DNA from: Sulfurirhabdus autotrophica
GTDB lineage: Bacteria; Pseudomonadota; Gammaproteobacteria; Burkholderiales; SMCO01
DNA length: 58,335 bases
Direction: 5' to 3'
NCBI RefSeq assembly: GCF_004346685.1
Contig: NZ_SMCO01000020.1
Coordinates: forward strand, 1 to 58,335
Each line of letters opens with the position of its first letter. Within the stretch, counting starts at the first letter, position 1. The notes beneath the pieces are model-generated. The model had not been told where the DNA came from and did no database searches. It saw only the letters and a list, made by a program, of their open reading frames with translations. The translations under genes were made by a program, and so were the position numbers. Positions 42,916 through 51,422 of this stretch are shown piece after piece.

Positions 42916-44058
42916 ATGAGTGCAGTACTTGAGAATAATGATGTTCAAACGGTCAACTTTTATCGACCTAATTACCACATCAAAACCCCGGAAATGCGTT
43001 CGCCTGAATATATACAGATGAGCACCGCTGCTGCCATTACGCTGGGTCTTATTCCTGGTAATATGCATCGGACAGCATGCACCAACTGCCTGAATCTGTT
43101 GGTCACCTATCCTGAAGGTTGTCGTGCTAACTGTACCTATTGTGGCTTGGCACGGCATCGTGAAGAAACACGTGATTACGCTGACCGTAACTTTATTCGT
43201 GTAGATTGGCCAACTGCCAAATACGATGAAGTCATCGAACGGGTAAAAGCGTCTACCGATAAAGGGCAGTTTCAGCGTATGTGCATTTCCATGATTACGC
43301 ACCCTAATTCAGATGCGGACACATTTGTTTTGCTAAAGCGCTGGACTGACGAATTGCCGCATATCCCGGTATCTATCCTTTCCAATCCAACTACGATGGA
43401 AAGGGAAGATCTGGTCAAGTTGAAAGAGCTTGGCGCAGATATCTTCACCGTTGCGCTGGATGCGGTCACACCGGAAATTTTTGAACGTACTCGCGGTAAA
43501 ACCGTTGATAGCCCACATCGTTATTCCAAATACTGGCAAGCCATTGAATGGGCAGCAGAGATTTATGGTCCGGAAAAATTTGGTGCGCACTTGATCTGCG
43601 GCATGGGTGAAACCGAACAAGAAATACTGGAAGTGTGTCAAAAAATTAAGGACTTGGGCGGCCATAATCACATGTTCGCTTTCTTCCCGGAACAGGGGTC
43701 CATGATGGAAGATTGGCCAGCCTGTGACCGTGCGCAATGGCGTCGCGTGCAGTTGGCACGTTTTATTATTGATTATGCAGGCGGTCATTTCAGCAACATG
43801 CAGTTTAACGACAAAGGCCAGGTTATCGAATTTGGCATGCCGGAAGACGAGCTTGCAGAGCTGATTAACTCAGGGAAGCCATTCCAGACGTCGGGTTGTC
43901 CAGGTAAGGATGATGAAGAAGTGTCTGCCTGTAACCGACCTTACGGCGATTCCAGTCCGTCTGATATTTTATCATTTCCGTTTGCGCTGAAAAAAATCGA
44001 CGTGGATAACGTAAAGCGCCAGATGGCGGGTGAAGATATTGGTGCTGGACTGTTATAA
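42916..44058 (+). CDS. lipS2: LipS2-type radical SAM lipoyl synthase component
   Basis: A 380-residue radical SAM protein with C69-x3-C-x2-C76 (GCRANCTYC). An auxiliary cysteine pair, C55 and C58 (TACTNC), lies just before it, and further cysteines near the C-terminus (SGCPGK ... SACNRPYGD) probably help bind a sacrificial cluster that supplies sulfur. Start behind AGGAGAG. The overall type is biotin-synthase-like. It acts with LipS1 on octanoyl-LbpA; last gene of the lipoate block. Confidence 0.85.
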   Translation: MSAVLENNDVQTVNFYRPNYHIKTPEMRSPEYIQMSTAAAITLGLIPGNMHRTACTNCLNLLVTYPEGCRANCTYCGLARHREETRDYADRNFIRVDWPTAKYDEVIERVKASTDKGQFQRMCISMITHPNSDADTFVLLKRWTDELPHIPVSILSNPTTMEREDLVKLKELGADIFTVALDAVTPEIFERTRGKTVDSPHRYSKYWQAIEWAAEIYGPEKFGAHLICGMGETEQEILEVCQKIKDLGGHNHMFAFFPEQGSMMEDWPACDRAQWRRVQLARFIIDYAGGHFSNMQFNDKGQVIEFGMPEDELAELINSGKPFQTSGCPGKDDEEVSACNRPYGDSSPSDILSFPFALKKIDVDNVKRQMAGEDIGAGLL

Positions 44059-44215
44059 GGTAAAGGATTAACAAAGAGTGCCGATATAAAAACCGGTGCT
44101 TTAAAATTTGGCTTTAAAGCTAATTCAAAAAACGATACATAAATCCCAACTATTTTAAAATTACTTAGCAATTTAACAATATACAAATGCAGCACTTAAT
44201 TAGTTGGAGAAATAC

Positions 44216-45448
44216 ATGAAATTTAAGAAATTGATTGGCATGATGGCAATTGCAGGTATGGCTGCCCCTGGTATTGCTTCGGCCACAAATGGCTACTTTG
44301 CTGAAGGTTATGGTATTAAGACGCGTGGTATGGGTGGTGCAGGAATTGCGCTTCCTCAAGATGCTATGGCGGCTGCTACCAACCCTGCAGGTATGGTGAT
44401 GGTGGGTGGCCGGTTGGATATTGGGTTAACCTACTTTCAACCTGATCGTTCAGTTATTCTGGGTCCGAATGGAGTGGGAGCAAATCCAACTATTGGCACA
44501 GGTGAATATACAAGTGATAACAAGTATTTTCTGATTCCGGAAGTGGGCTACAACCATATGCTTAATAAAGACATGGCGCTTGGTGTCGTGGTTTACGGTA
44601 ATGGTGGTCTTAACACAAAATACAATAAACCCTTGTTTTCTCAAGGTGGCAGTGCATCAAACGCTTCCAGTGACATGTTGCAATTGTTTGTTGCACCAAC
44701 ATGGTCAATGAAAATAAATGAAAACAACGCAATTGGTGTAAGTCTGAATTTGGTATACCAACAATTTTCAATCAGTGGATTGGAAGGCTTTGCTGGTAAG
44801 TCGAGCGATAGTGTGAATCTGACCGGTAACGGGCATGACAAGTCCACAGGTTATGGATTGAAATTGGGTTGGACTGGAAAGGTGGCGCAAAACGTTACTT
44901 TAGGGGCTACTTATCAAACCTTAACCAAGATGTCCAAGTTTGATAAATACAAGGGCATGCTAGCTGAAGGAGGTTCGCTGGATATACCATCGACTTATGG
45001 ATTGGGCATTGCTGTTGATGTAACGCCGAGCATGATCATCGCTGCAGACGTGGTGCGAATCAATTACGGTGATGTAAAGGCGCTCAATAATCCGGGCAGT
45101 AATCAAGCTTTGCTGGGCACGGATAATGGACCCGGTTTTGGCTGGAATGATCAGACCGTCTACAAATTAGGTTTGTCATATAAATATTCACCAGGCCTGA
45201 CTTTGCGGGCTGGCTACAACTATGCCAAAGCACCATTTAATAGTGACCAAAACTATTTCAACTTTGTTGCGTTGGCAACCACAGAATCCCATCTAAGTTT
45301 GGGTGCAACCTGGGTTCTAGCCGATAAATCTGAATTATCGTTAATGTACATGCATGCATTTGATAAGGGTATGTATAGTTCTGCGACAGATAGCACCATC
45401 CGGATGAAGCAGGATGCTATTGGTATTGCTTACGGACTGAAAATGTAA
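44216..45448 (+). CDS. FadL/OmpP1-type outer membrane porin, copy 1
   Basis: 410 residues from ATG 44216 with a signal peptide (MKFKKLIGMMAIAGMAAPGIASA). The FadL N-terminal hatch follows: NGYFAEGYGIKTRGMGGAGIALPQDAMAAATNPAGM. The rest is beta-rich and ends in YGLKM, as for outer membrane barrels. The FadL family takes up hydrophobic compounds. It is 158 bases after lipS2 and followed by a terminator. It is a close paralogue of the gene at 45698. Confidence 0.88.
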   Translation: MKFKKLIGMMAIAGMAAPGIASATNGYFAEGYGIKTRGMGGAGIALPQDAMAAATNPAGMVMVGGRLDIGLTYFQPDRSVILGPNGVGANPTIGTGEYTSDNKYFLIPEVGYNHMLNKDMALGVVVYGNGGLNTKYNKPLFSQGGSASNASSDMLQLFVAPTWSMKINENNAIGVSLNLVYQQFSISGLEGFAGKSSDSVNLTGNGHDKSTGYGLKLGWTGKVAQNVTLGATYQTLTKMSKFDKYKGMLAEGGSLDIPSTYGLGIAVDVTPSMIIAADVVRINYGDVKALNNPGSNQALLGTDNGPGFGWNDQTVYKLGLSYKYSPGLTLRAGYNYAKAPFNSDQNYFNFVALATTESHLSLGATWVLADKSELSLMYMHAFDKGMYSSATDSTIRMKQDAIGIAYGLKM

Positions 45449-45472
45449 AACGCTCAGTAAGCTTGATAATTT

Positions 45473-45508
45473 AAAAATGGGCTGAACAAAGTGTTCAGCC
45501 CATTTTTT
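45473..45508 (+). terminator. Terminator after porin copy 1
   Basis: A 16-base-pair stem (AAAAATGGGCTGAACA and TGTTCAGCCCATTTTT) around three bases, with flanking A and T runs. Confidence 0.92.
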
Positions 45509-45531
45509 GTCATAAGTGGTAAAAACGCGAG

Positions 45532-45549
45532 TGTTGCATTTGTGCAACA
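45532..45549. promoter_or_regulatory. Inverted repeat upstream of porin copy 2
   Basis: TGTTGCA-TTTG-TGCAACA, a perfect seven-base inverted repeat about 40 bases upstream of the predicted -35. Candidate regulator site. Confidence 0.35.
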
Positions 45550-45586
45550 TGCTACCGGTATAAATAGACTAATGGCTGCAAATGAG

Positions 45587-45614
45587 TTGTCAAAGAAGTG
45601 AGATTTTGTAATAT
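45587..45614 (+). promoter_or_regulatory. Predicted promoter of porin copy 2
   Basis: TTGTCA (45587-45592), a 16-base spacer and TAATAT (45609-45614). Predicted start near 45621, leader about 77 bases. Confidence 0.5.
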
Positions 45615-45697
45615 TAGTACCCATTCACGGCTGTTCTATGAATGATAAAAAAATTTAAAAAACGAGTCGGTACTCAACCCAATTTGTCGGAGGAAAC

Positions 45698-46894
45698 ATG
45701 AAACTTAAAAAACTGATCGGAATTATGGCTATAGCGGGCTTGGCAGTTCCTGGAATTGCTTCTGCAACCAATGGTTACTTTTCACATGGTTATGGTATTA
45801 AAGCGAAAGGTATGGGCGGTGTAGGGATTGCGCTTCCACAAGATGCGCTGGCTGCTGCCACTAATCCTGCCGGTATGGCTATGGTAGGTGATCGTGTTGA
45901 TTTTGGCGTGGATTATTTTAGCCCTAAGCGCACAGCTACTTTTGGAGCGGGTCTGCCAGTTGCCGCCGGTAACTATGAAAGTGGCTCTACAAGCTTCTTT
46001 GTACCAGAATTTGGTTATAATAAAATGATCAGTTCTGACATGTCTGTAGGTGTTTCGGTTTTTGGTAACGGCGGAATGAACACAGATTACAACACTGGCT
46101 TACTATCACAAGGTGGTGCAGTTTCTAAGACCAACAGTAATCTTGAACAACTTTTCATTGCTCCTACATGGGCGATGAAGATAAATCCAAATCATGCTAT
46201 TGGTGTGTCATTGAATTTAGCCTATTCAACCTTCAAGGCTGAAGGGCTTGAAGGATTTGGAATTCCAAACCATGGTAAGGATACATCTACAGGTTATGGT
46301 TTGAAGTTGGGCTGGACTGGAAAAATTGCGTCGAACGTGACTATGGGTGCTACCTATCAAAGCAAGACCAAGATGAAAGATTTCTATAAATATAGTGATT
46401 TGTTCGCAGGTCGTGGCAGTTTTGATATTCCTGAAACCTACGGTATAGGTATTGCGTTTGACGTCAATCCTCAGACAGTGATTGCTGCTGATGTTGTTCA
46501 GATTAATTATGGCGGTATCAGAGCTCTGGCAAACGTTCAAACCAACACATGTGCTTTAGGTTCGGATTGTGGTTCTGGTTTCGGCTGGAAAGATACAACC
46601 GTGTATAAGTTGGGCGTATCTCATGCACTCAGCAAAGACCTGACTTTGCGTGCTGGTTACAACTATGCTAAAGCACCATTTGATGGAACTCAAACCTATT
46701 TCAACATTTTAGCTCCAGCAACTGTTGAACAGCATTTGACACTGGGCGCAACTTGGACTTTGGCTAACAAAGCAGAGTTAAGCGTTTCTTATATGCATGC
46801 GTTTAACAAAGAAATTAAGAGTACAACAGCTACGCCAGTTAATTTGAAAATGTCTCAAGATGCACTTGGCATTGCTTACGGTTGGAAGATGTAA
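45698..46894 (+). CDS. FadL/OmpP1-type outer membrane porin, copy 2
   Basis: 398 residues starting at ATG 45698, after CGGAGGAAAC. Signal peptide MKLKKLIGIMAIAGLAVPGIASA and hatch NGYFSHGYGIKAKGMGGVGIALPQDALAAATNPAGM are nearly the same as in copy 1; the loops differ (shorter around residues 70-90 and 190-200). Copy 2 has two cysteines in a loop (NTCALGSDCGSG) absent from copy 1. Own promoter and terminator. Its likely job is import of a hydrophobic or sulfur-containing substrate, which is inference from location. Confidence 0.88.
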   Translation: MKLKKLIGIMAIAGLAVPGIASATNGYFSHGYGIKAKGMGGVGIALPQDALAAATNPAGMAMVGDRVDFGVDYFSPKRTATFGAGLPVAAGNYESGSTSFFVPEFGYNKMISSDMSVGVSVFGNGGMNTDYNTGLLSQGGAVSKTNSNLEQLFIAPTWAMKINPNHAIGVSLNLAYSTFKAEGLEGFGIPNHGKDTSTGYGLKLGWTGKIASNVTMGATYQSKTKMKDFYKYSDLFAGRGSFDIPETYGIGIAFDVNPQTVIAADVVQINYGGIRALANVQTNTCALGSDCGSGFGWKDTTVYKLGVSHALSKDLTLRAGYNYAKAPFDGTQTYFNILAPATVEQHLTLGATWTLANKAELSVSYMHAFNKEIKSTTATPVNLKMSQDALGIAYGWKM

Positions 46895-46926
46895 TTTGAT
46901 AGAAAGCGTTTGAATCTATAAATGCT

Positions 46927-46963
46927 AAAAAAGGCCGAAAGCTTTGCTTTCGGCCTTTTTTTT
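46927..46963 (+). terminator. Terminator after porin copy 2
   Basis: AAAAAAGGCCGAAAGC-TTT-GCTTTCGGCC followed by eight T: a strong rho-independent terminator. Confidence 0.95.
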
Positions 46964-47105
46964 ACCAAATTCCCTCTGGTATAGAGGGCTAGGATAGGTT
47001 AGTATCAAAATACTGATCCTTGCTTATCGGGCAAGGAATAGATACAAGCCAAGTATGCTGGAAAAGCATGTCGGTTTCACAAAATAAATCTGTACTGGAG
47101 GCACA

Positions 47106-48020
47106 ATGAACTCATTAATTAAATCATTCTTTCTCATGGCTTTAATGTTGCTGGGTATAGCAACAGCAATGGCCGATGATGTATTAAAACCATTTATCCT
47201 CGGCTCCAAAGGACCAGGAACGGTTGCGGAAAAAGTGGATCTTGCCAAGAAAGCGTTAACTGAACAGGGTTTTGCGATTGCGGGCACCTATTCTCCATAC
47301 CCAGGCGCCACTATTCTGATTGTGACCAATGACGAGTTGAAGCGTAATGCAGCGCAATCTGAGCACGGCGGTTTCGGTGCAATGCAGCGTGTTTCTGTCA
47401 CGAAAGTGAGTGATGAAGTACAGGTGTCTTACACAAATCCGGTTTACCAGGCGAACGCTTACCGTATGAAAGGTGATTTAAAGAGCGTGGCAGATAAGCT
47501 GGGCACGGCTTTAGGCAAGATCGAAGAGTTTGGTGCGCGCGGTTTAACAGCTCGCCAACTTCGTAAATACCATTATATGGTGGGTATGGAGTATTTTGAT
47601 GAGCCTAGCTTGCTGGCTGAATACGATAGTTATGAAGAAGCTATCAAAGGTGTTGAGGCAGGGCTTGCCGCCGGTAAAGGCGGCGTAAGCAAGGTTTATC
47701 GCATTGATATTCCTGGTAAGAAAGAAGCTGTGTTTGGAGTCGCTCTCAAGGGTGGTGAAAACAAATACATGGATGATAAATTCATTATGAGCGAAATTGA
47801 TTTCAAGGATGTGAAATCAACAGCGCATTTACCTTATGAGATGCTTGTTGCTGGAAATAAAGTGTATGCGCTTTATGCACGTTTCCGTATTGCTACCAGC
47901 TTTCCGGATTTGGCAATGATGGGTAAAAATAGTTTCATGAATATCATGAAGTCACCTGAGGAAATTCGTAAAGCGCTTGTTACGGCTGCAGGTGGAAAAG
48001 AAGAAAAATCCATGTGGTAA
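47106..48020 (+). CDS. Secreted DUF302-like protein, copy 1
   Basis: 304 residues with a signal peptide (MNSLIKSFFLMALMLLGIATAMA). The mature part has the DUF302-like pattern: AEKVDLAKKALTEQGFAIAGTYSPYPGATILIVTND, then VSVTKVSDEVQVSYTNPVYQANAYRM. A second alpha/beta half starts around residue 155 (YHYMVGMEYFDEPSLLAEYDSYEEAIKGVEAGL). No cysteines, no metal motif seen. Start behind TGGAGG. It precedes a paralogue by 72 bases, so the two form a unit. Function unknown. Confidence 0.75.
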   Translation: MNSLIKSFFLMALMLLGIATAMADDVLKPFILGSKGPGTVAEKVDLAKKALTEQGFAIAGTYSPYPGATILIVTNDELKRNAAQSEHGGFGAMQRVSVTKVSDEVQVSYTNPVYQANAYRMKGDLKSVADKLGTALGKIEEFGARGLTARQLRKYHYMVGMEYFDEPSLLAEYDSYEEAIKGVEAGLAAGKGGVSKVYRIDIPGKKEAVFGVALKGGENKYMDDKFIMSEIDFKDVKSTAHLPYEMLVAGNKVYALYARFRIATSFPDLAMMGKNSFMNIMKSPEEIRKALVTAAGGKEEKSMW

Positions 48021-48092
48021 TAGAATGTGGCGTTTTATGAAAGTCACATAACGAAAATACTGTTTATCAAAATTGTATATTGGAGACAAAAA

Positions 48093-48986
48093 ATGAAAAA
48101 ATATCTGATTTTGCTTGCGATGCTGATTTGGGCGCCAATAGCACTTGCTGTCACCCCCTATATTTATGGGGATAAAGTAAATGGTGGTGATATAAAGTCA
48201 ACCATGGCGCAAGTTGAAAAGAAAGTCGCAGCGGAAGGATTTTCCGTCATTGGGCACCATTATCCAGCCGGTATGTCTCAGTATTATGGCGTGTTGATTG
48301 TGACTGATAAAGGGATTCTTGATGCCATTCGTTCAATGGGTGGTGCTGCAATTGTAGGCGCAGCAATTCGTATTGGTGTGCGTTCTGATGGAACGGTTTC
48401 TTATATGAATCCTGATTACTGGTACAGAGCGTACTTCCGTAAGCAGTTTAGTTCTGCTGAAGGCGCCGTGAAAGCGGTTAAGGAGAAGTTAAGTAGTGCT
48501 TTGGGTGCTGGTAAGGGTTTTGGTGGAGATGAAAAGCCTGACTCATTAGCCAACTATCGTTACATGGTAGGGATGGAAAAGTTTGATTCAGATAAAAATG
48601 AGTTGAAGTCCTATCCTAGTTTTGAGTCTGCCGTGAAAGCTGTGCAGGACAATTTGGCTAAAGGCAAAAATACAACTTCAAAATCCTATGAAGTGATCAT
48701 GGCAGATAAAAAAATTGCTGTGTTTGGCGTGGCGATGAATGACCCTAAAACGGGTGAAAGCTGGTTTGTGAAGAAAATCGGTTCGGACAATATTGCTGCT
48801 TTGCCTTACGAGATATATGTAGTGAACGGTAAAGTCAATGCGTTATATGGACGTTATCGCCTTGCATTGGCCTGGCCTAATCTGGGTATGGGGACCTTCA
48901 TGGGCATCAGCGATGCGCCAGATGAGATTCTTGAAACGTTGACAGGTGTGGCTGGTGGTATTTACGAGAAATCCAGCGCGTTTTAA
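48093..48986 (+). CDS. Secreted DUF302-like protein, copy 2
   Basis: 297 residues from ATG 48093 (TTGGAGAC upstream), with a signal peptide ending ALA-VTPY. It aligns along its whole length with copy 1: KVAAEGFSVIGHHYPAGMSQYYGVLIVTD, YMNPDYWYRAYF, YRYMVGMEKFDSDKNELKSYPSFESAVKAVQDNL, LPYEIYVVNGKVNALYGRYRLALAWPNLGMG. Both share a C-terminal stretch resembling RFRIATSFPDLAMMG. Likely a tandem duplication that has since diverged. A small hairpin terminator follows. Confidence 0.75.
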   Translation: MKKYLILLAMLIWAPIALAVTPYIYGDKVNGGDIKSTMAQVEKKVAAEGFSVIGHHYPAGMSQYYGVLIVTDKGILDAIRSMGGAAIVGAAIRIGVRSDGTVSYMNPDYWYRAYFRKQFSSAEGAVKAVKEKLSSALGAGKGFGGDEKPDSLANYRYMVGMEKFDSDKNELKSYPSFESAVKAVQDNLAKGKNTTSKSYEVIMADKKIAVFGVAMNDPKTGESWFVKKIGSDNIAALPYEIYVVNGKVNALYGRYRLALAWPNLGMGTFMGISDAPDEILETLTGVAGGIYEKSSAF

Positions 48987-49016
48987 TTTGATCAGGTGAT
49001 ACATGTTGTATGGAAC

Positions 49017-49044
49017 AACACCCGCTTCGGCGGGTTTTGTTTTT
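49017..49044 (+). terminator. Terminator after the DUF302-like pair
   Basis: A CCCGC-TTCG-GCGGG hairpin with a stable tetraloop followed by TTTTGTTTTT. Confidence 0.85.
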
Positions 49045-49202
49045 AAGGGTTTCAACGATGTGATGATGGAAGGATAGAAGGCATAATTATATTTGGTTTG
49101 CATTTATTTTAGCCAGATGTCGAATAATTCCCCTAATTTTAGCGTGGTTGCACTCAGATGAAATATTCGCCACACTGATTGTTTTGAAGCAGGAAGTCCA
49201 GT

Positions 49203-49598
49203 ATGAAGCAAATTAAAGTAACCGATGTTGGCCAAATCAAGAACGAACTTAATAAGTATAAAAAAGGCAAAAAGCTGGATATTCGCCAGTTTAATCAGGT
49301 GGCGAGGTTGGCTTGGCTCGGTAAAATAACTATGTCACCTTTAGACGCGGAGGACCCACAATGCGAGTCCTGGTTATTACATTTGCAACATCCTGAAGGA
49401 TTGGCGGAGCATTTTTTGACGCTGGATGAAGATCTGATGTCGCAAATCCATATTCTGGATAGAGAACAAGGTCGATACCTTGCCGAAATTTTGCAACAAG
49501 GCATAGAAGAGCGCGTCGGACAGTTGAAGACATTGAACCAGCGCGATTTTTACTTTGGTAAGTTTTTTAAATCGGATGAGCAAAAAGAGTCACTGTAA
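49203..49598 (+). CDS. Hypothetical protein, 131 residues, in the second-ligase cluster
   Basis: Not recognised. A soluble, charged protein with mainly helical segments, for example RQFNQVARLAWLGKITMSPLDAEDP and LAEILQQGIEERVGQLKTLNQRDFYFGKFF. It has one cysteine (C57, PQCESWLLHLQHPEG) and no TM or signal. It begins with MKQIKVTDVGQIKNELNKYKKGKK. It lies 46 bases before the ligase-like gene in the same direction, so it is probably co-expressed with it. The ATG follows a weak AGGAAG site. Confidence 0.65.
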   Translation: MKQIKVTDVGQIKNELNKYKKGKKLDIRQFNQVARLAWLGKITMSPLDAEDPQCESWLLHLQHPEGLAEHFLTLDEDLMSQIHILDREQGRYLAEILQQGIEERVGQLKTLNQRDFYFGKFFKSDEQKESL

Positions 49599-49644
49599 TC
49601 CACGTGCATAGGTTGCTCTCTACCCTCGATTCCTTCAATAACTA

Positions 49645-50646
49645 ATGCGTTCGGCTGCCCGTTGGATTGATATCGGTCTGGTTGCACCTGCAACATTTCA
49701 TGCGACTTATGCGGGGTTGGCAGATCATCAGGTGGCTAATGCTGCCCCGATTTTACTCTGGGGCAGAACCACTGAACATATATGTCTGGGGCAACATCAG
49801 AATTTGATGGCGGAACTTGCGCAACCTCTTGAGGTGCCGGTATTGCAACGTCCGTTAGGGGGTGGCACGGTATGGGTAGATGAATTTCAATATTGTTTTG
49901 TATTGATTGTGCCGCTTGAATTGCTGCCGGGTCGGCCTCAGGAATGGTTCGAATGGGGATTGGCCCCTATGTTAGCCACTTACAGGCGGTTTGGCATGGA
50001 AGTGGAGCTTCATGCGCAAGACGTCTGGCTGGATGGCCGTAAAATTGGGGGAAGCGGTGCTGCGACAATCGGAAATTGTGCTGTACTGGCAAGTAGCTTT
50101 CTGATGCATTTTCCAATAGCACATTTTGTGCAGTGTATTGCTTGCCCTACTGAAGGTTTTCGTAATTGGATGGCCGAAGCGTTAAGTGTAGCGATGACAG
50201 ATTGGCAAAGTCATCAGTCTGTGCCGGATGAATCGGTACTCGTGAAAGTGTTTTGGGATAGTCTTCAAGCAGGCCTGAAGTGGGATTTTATTCAGTCAGC
50301 GTTATCCGCAGATGAGGTTCTTGCTCGAGATGCAGTACTTCCTGAATTAGCTGAGCTGGACGCATCAAATGGCAAACGGCTGGTACCTGATGGTATTAAG
50401 CTCAATGCTCGTACTTTTCTCACTGAAAAGCATGATGGCACAAACTGGGTAAGAGTGCTGACTGTAGATGGAAAATTCTCTCGCATCATGTTGTCTCGCG
50501 TTTTATCTGCGGAACAATTGGAAAAACTGGTTTTATCCAGCCCAACAATTGAAGCTTTGCAAGCTGAACTGATACTGATGATGCCGTTGGGTGAAGCGGA
50601 ATATTGGGCAGCATTGATAATGAACACCGCGTTTATCAGTGCTTAG
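49645..50646 (+). CDS. Second lipoate:protein-ligase-like protein
   Basis: 333 residues of BPL/LPL catalytic fold, distinct from the ligase at 40525. The motifs are VLQRPLGGGTVWVDE (67-80, the RRxxGGG loop altered to RPLGGG) and DVWLDGRKIGGSGAA (126-140, with K133 in the lysine position of LplA). The C-terminal part from about residue 245 (TNWVRVLTVDGKFSRIMLS) recalls the LplB-like accessory domain. The protein may transfer lipoate or octanoate to LbpA, or do a related acyl transfer. ATG 49645 has no strong ribosome binding site. Confidence 0.75.
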   Translation: MRSAARWIDIGLVAPATFHATYAGLADHQVANAAPILLWGRTTEHICLGQHQNLMAELAQPLEVPVLQRPLGGGTVWVDEFQYCFVLIVPLELLPGRPQEWFEWGLAPMLATYRRFGMEVELHAQDVWLDGRKIGGSGAATIGNCAVLASSFLMHFPIAHFVQCIACPTEGFRNWMAEALSVAMTDWQSHQSVPDESVLVKVFWDSLQAGLKWDFIQSALSADEVLARDAVLPELAELDASNGKRLVPDGIKLNARTFLTEKHDGTNWVRVLTVDGKFSRIMLSRVLSAEQLEKLVLSSPTIEALQAELILMMPLGEAEYWAALIMNTAFISA

Positions 50647-50687
50647 TGCTCGTTGTGAACGAACGTAATAAATAACAGGTAATTGAA

Positions 50688-51071
50688 ATGGCTATACCAA
50701 CTATAGACTCCCGTCTGCAGAAAAAAATGATTGTAATGACGCGAGATGAAGATTTGCTGGCTTCCCTGCAAGCAGGGCTGCCTGCAGGGTGGGAAATGGT
50801 TGTTACGCTGGATCTGGAAGATTTAGGCGGTTTTCAGGATATTCTGCAACATCGATTTATTTTGCTCGATCTTGATGAGTATGATGCATTTGATCCGTTG
50901 GATGTCATACGTATGGTTCGGATGGAGTTAATGCTCAATGTGCCGATTTTTTGTTTTGGGGGCGAGCCGGATGTGCGAGATGAGGCGAGATTATCCCGGG
51001 CAGACCGTTTCTTTGAGCGTGATGAAATCGTCGGCAAGATGAAGTTGTTTTGCCAGCAATATGAGTGGTAG
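50688..51071 (+). CDS. Degenerate response-regulator receiver-like protein
   Basis: 127 residues with a CheY-like pattern: KKMIVMTRDEDLLASLQAGLP, RFILLDLDEYDAFDPLDVIRMVR (a possible phospho-acceptor at D61 or D63), then NVPIFCFGG and ADRFFERDE. The lysine that normally follows the fifth strand is replaced by Glu/Arg, and the acidic pocket before the first helix is only partly kept. No output domain and no kinase gene nearby. It may be a protein-interaction module. It is 41 bases after the ligase-like gene. Confidence 0.65.
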   Translation: MAIPTIDSRLQKKMIVMTRDEDLLASLQAGLPAGWEMVVTLDLEDLGGFQDILQHRFILLDLDEYDAFDPLDVIRMVRMELMLNVPIFCFGGEPDVRDEARLSRADRFFERDEIVGKMKLFCQQYEW

Positions 51072-51078
51072 ATAGTTC

Positions 51079-51342
51079 ATGGCTATAAAGCTGGATATTC
51101 GATTGGGCGGTAGTTATAGCAACGGTGAGTTTGGTAACCGCTGGGTTGTTCGGCAGATCATCTCAATTACAACTGCAAGAGATGAAATCGAGTCTGAGAG
51201 TGTCACTTTTAAGGTACTGGTTGGTCCGGGCAGGCGCAGTAAAGGAAGCTGTACTTTGGTCGAATTTGAAAAATGGGCCAGGCACGAAGTGGTGCGAAAT
51301 GAAAATAGCTGGGGGCGTGTTGAGGTAGAAAGTGACGTCTGA
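51079..51342 (+). CDS. Hypothetical protein, 87 residues
   Basis: Not recognised. A small soluble protein, likely beta-rich at the start (IKLDIRLGGSYSNGEFGNRWVVRQIISI) and basic around GPGRRSKGSC, with a helical middle (TLVEFEKWARHEVVR). It begins seven bases after the receiver-like gene, so it is translationally close to it and part of the same four-gene unit. It is convergent with valS. Confidence 0.6.
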   Translation: MAIKLDIRLGGSYSNGEFGNRWVVRQIISITTARDEIESESVTFKVLVGPGRRSKGSCTLVEFEKWARHEVVRNENSWGRVEVESDV

Positions 51343-51422
51343 GCACAAGACTTTAACCCAGAGATATAGCAAGCGTTTTAATTAGCTATGTCCCTGGGGT
51401 GATTGATTACGGTTTGAGTGTG

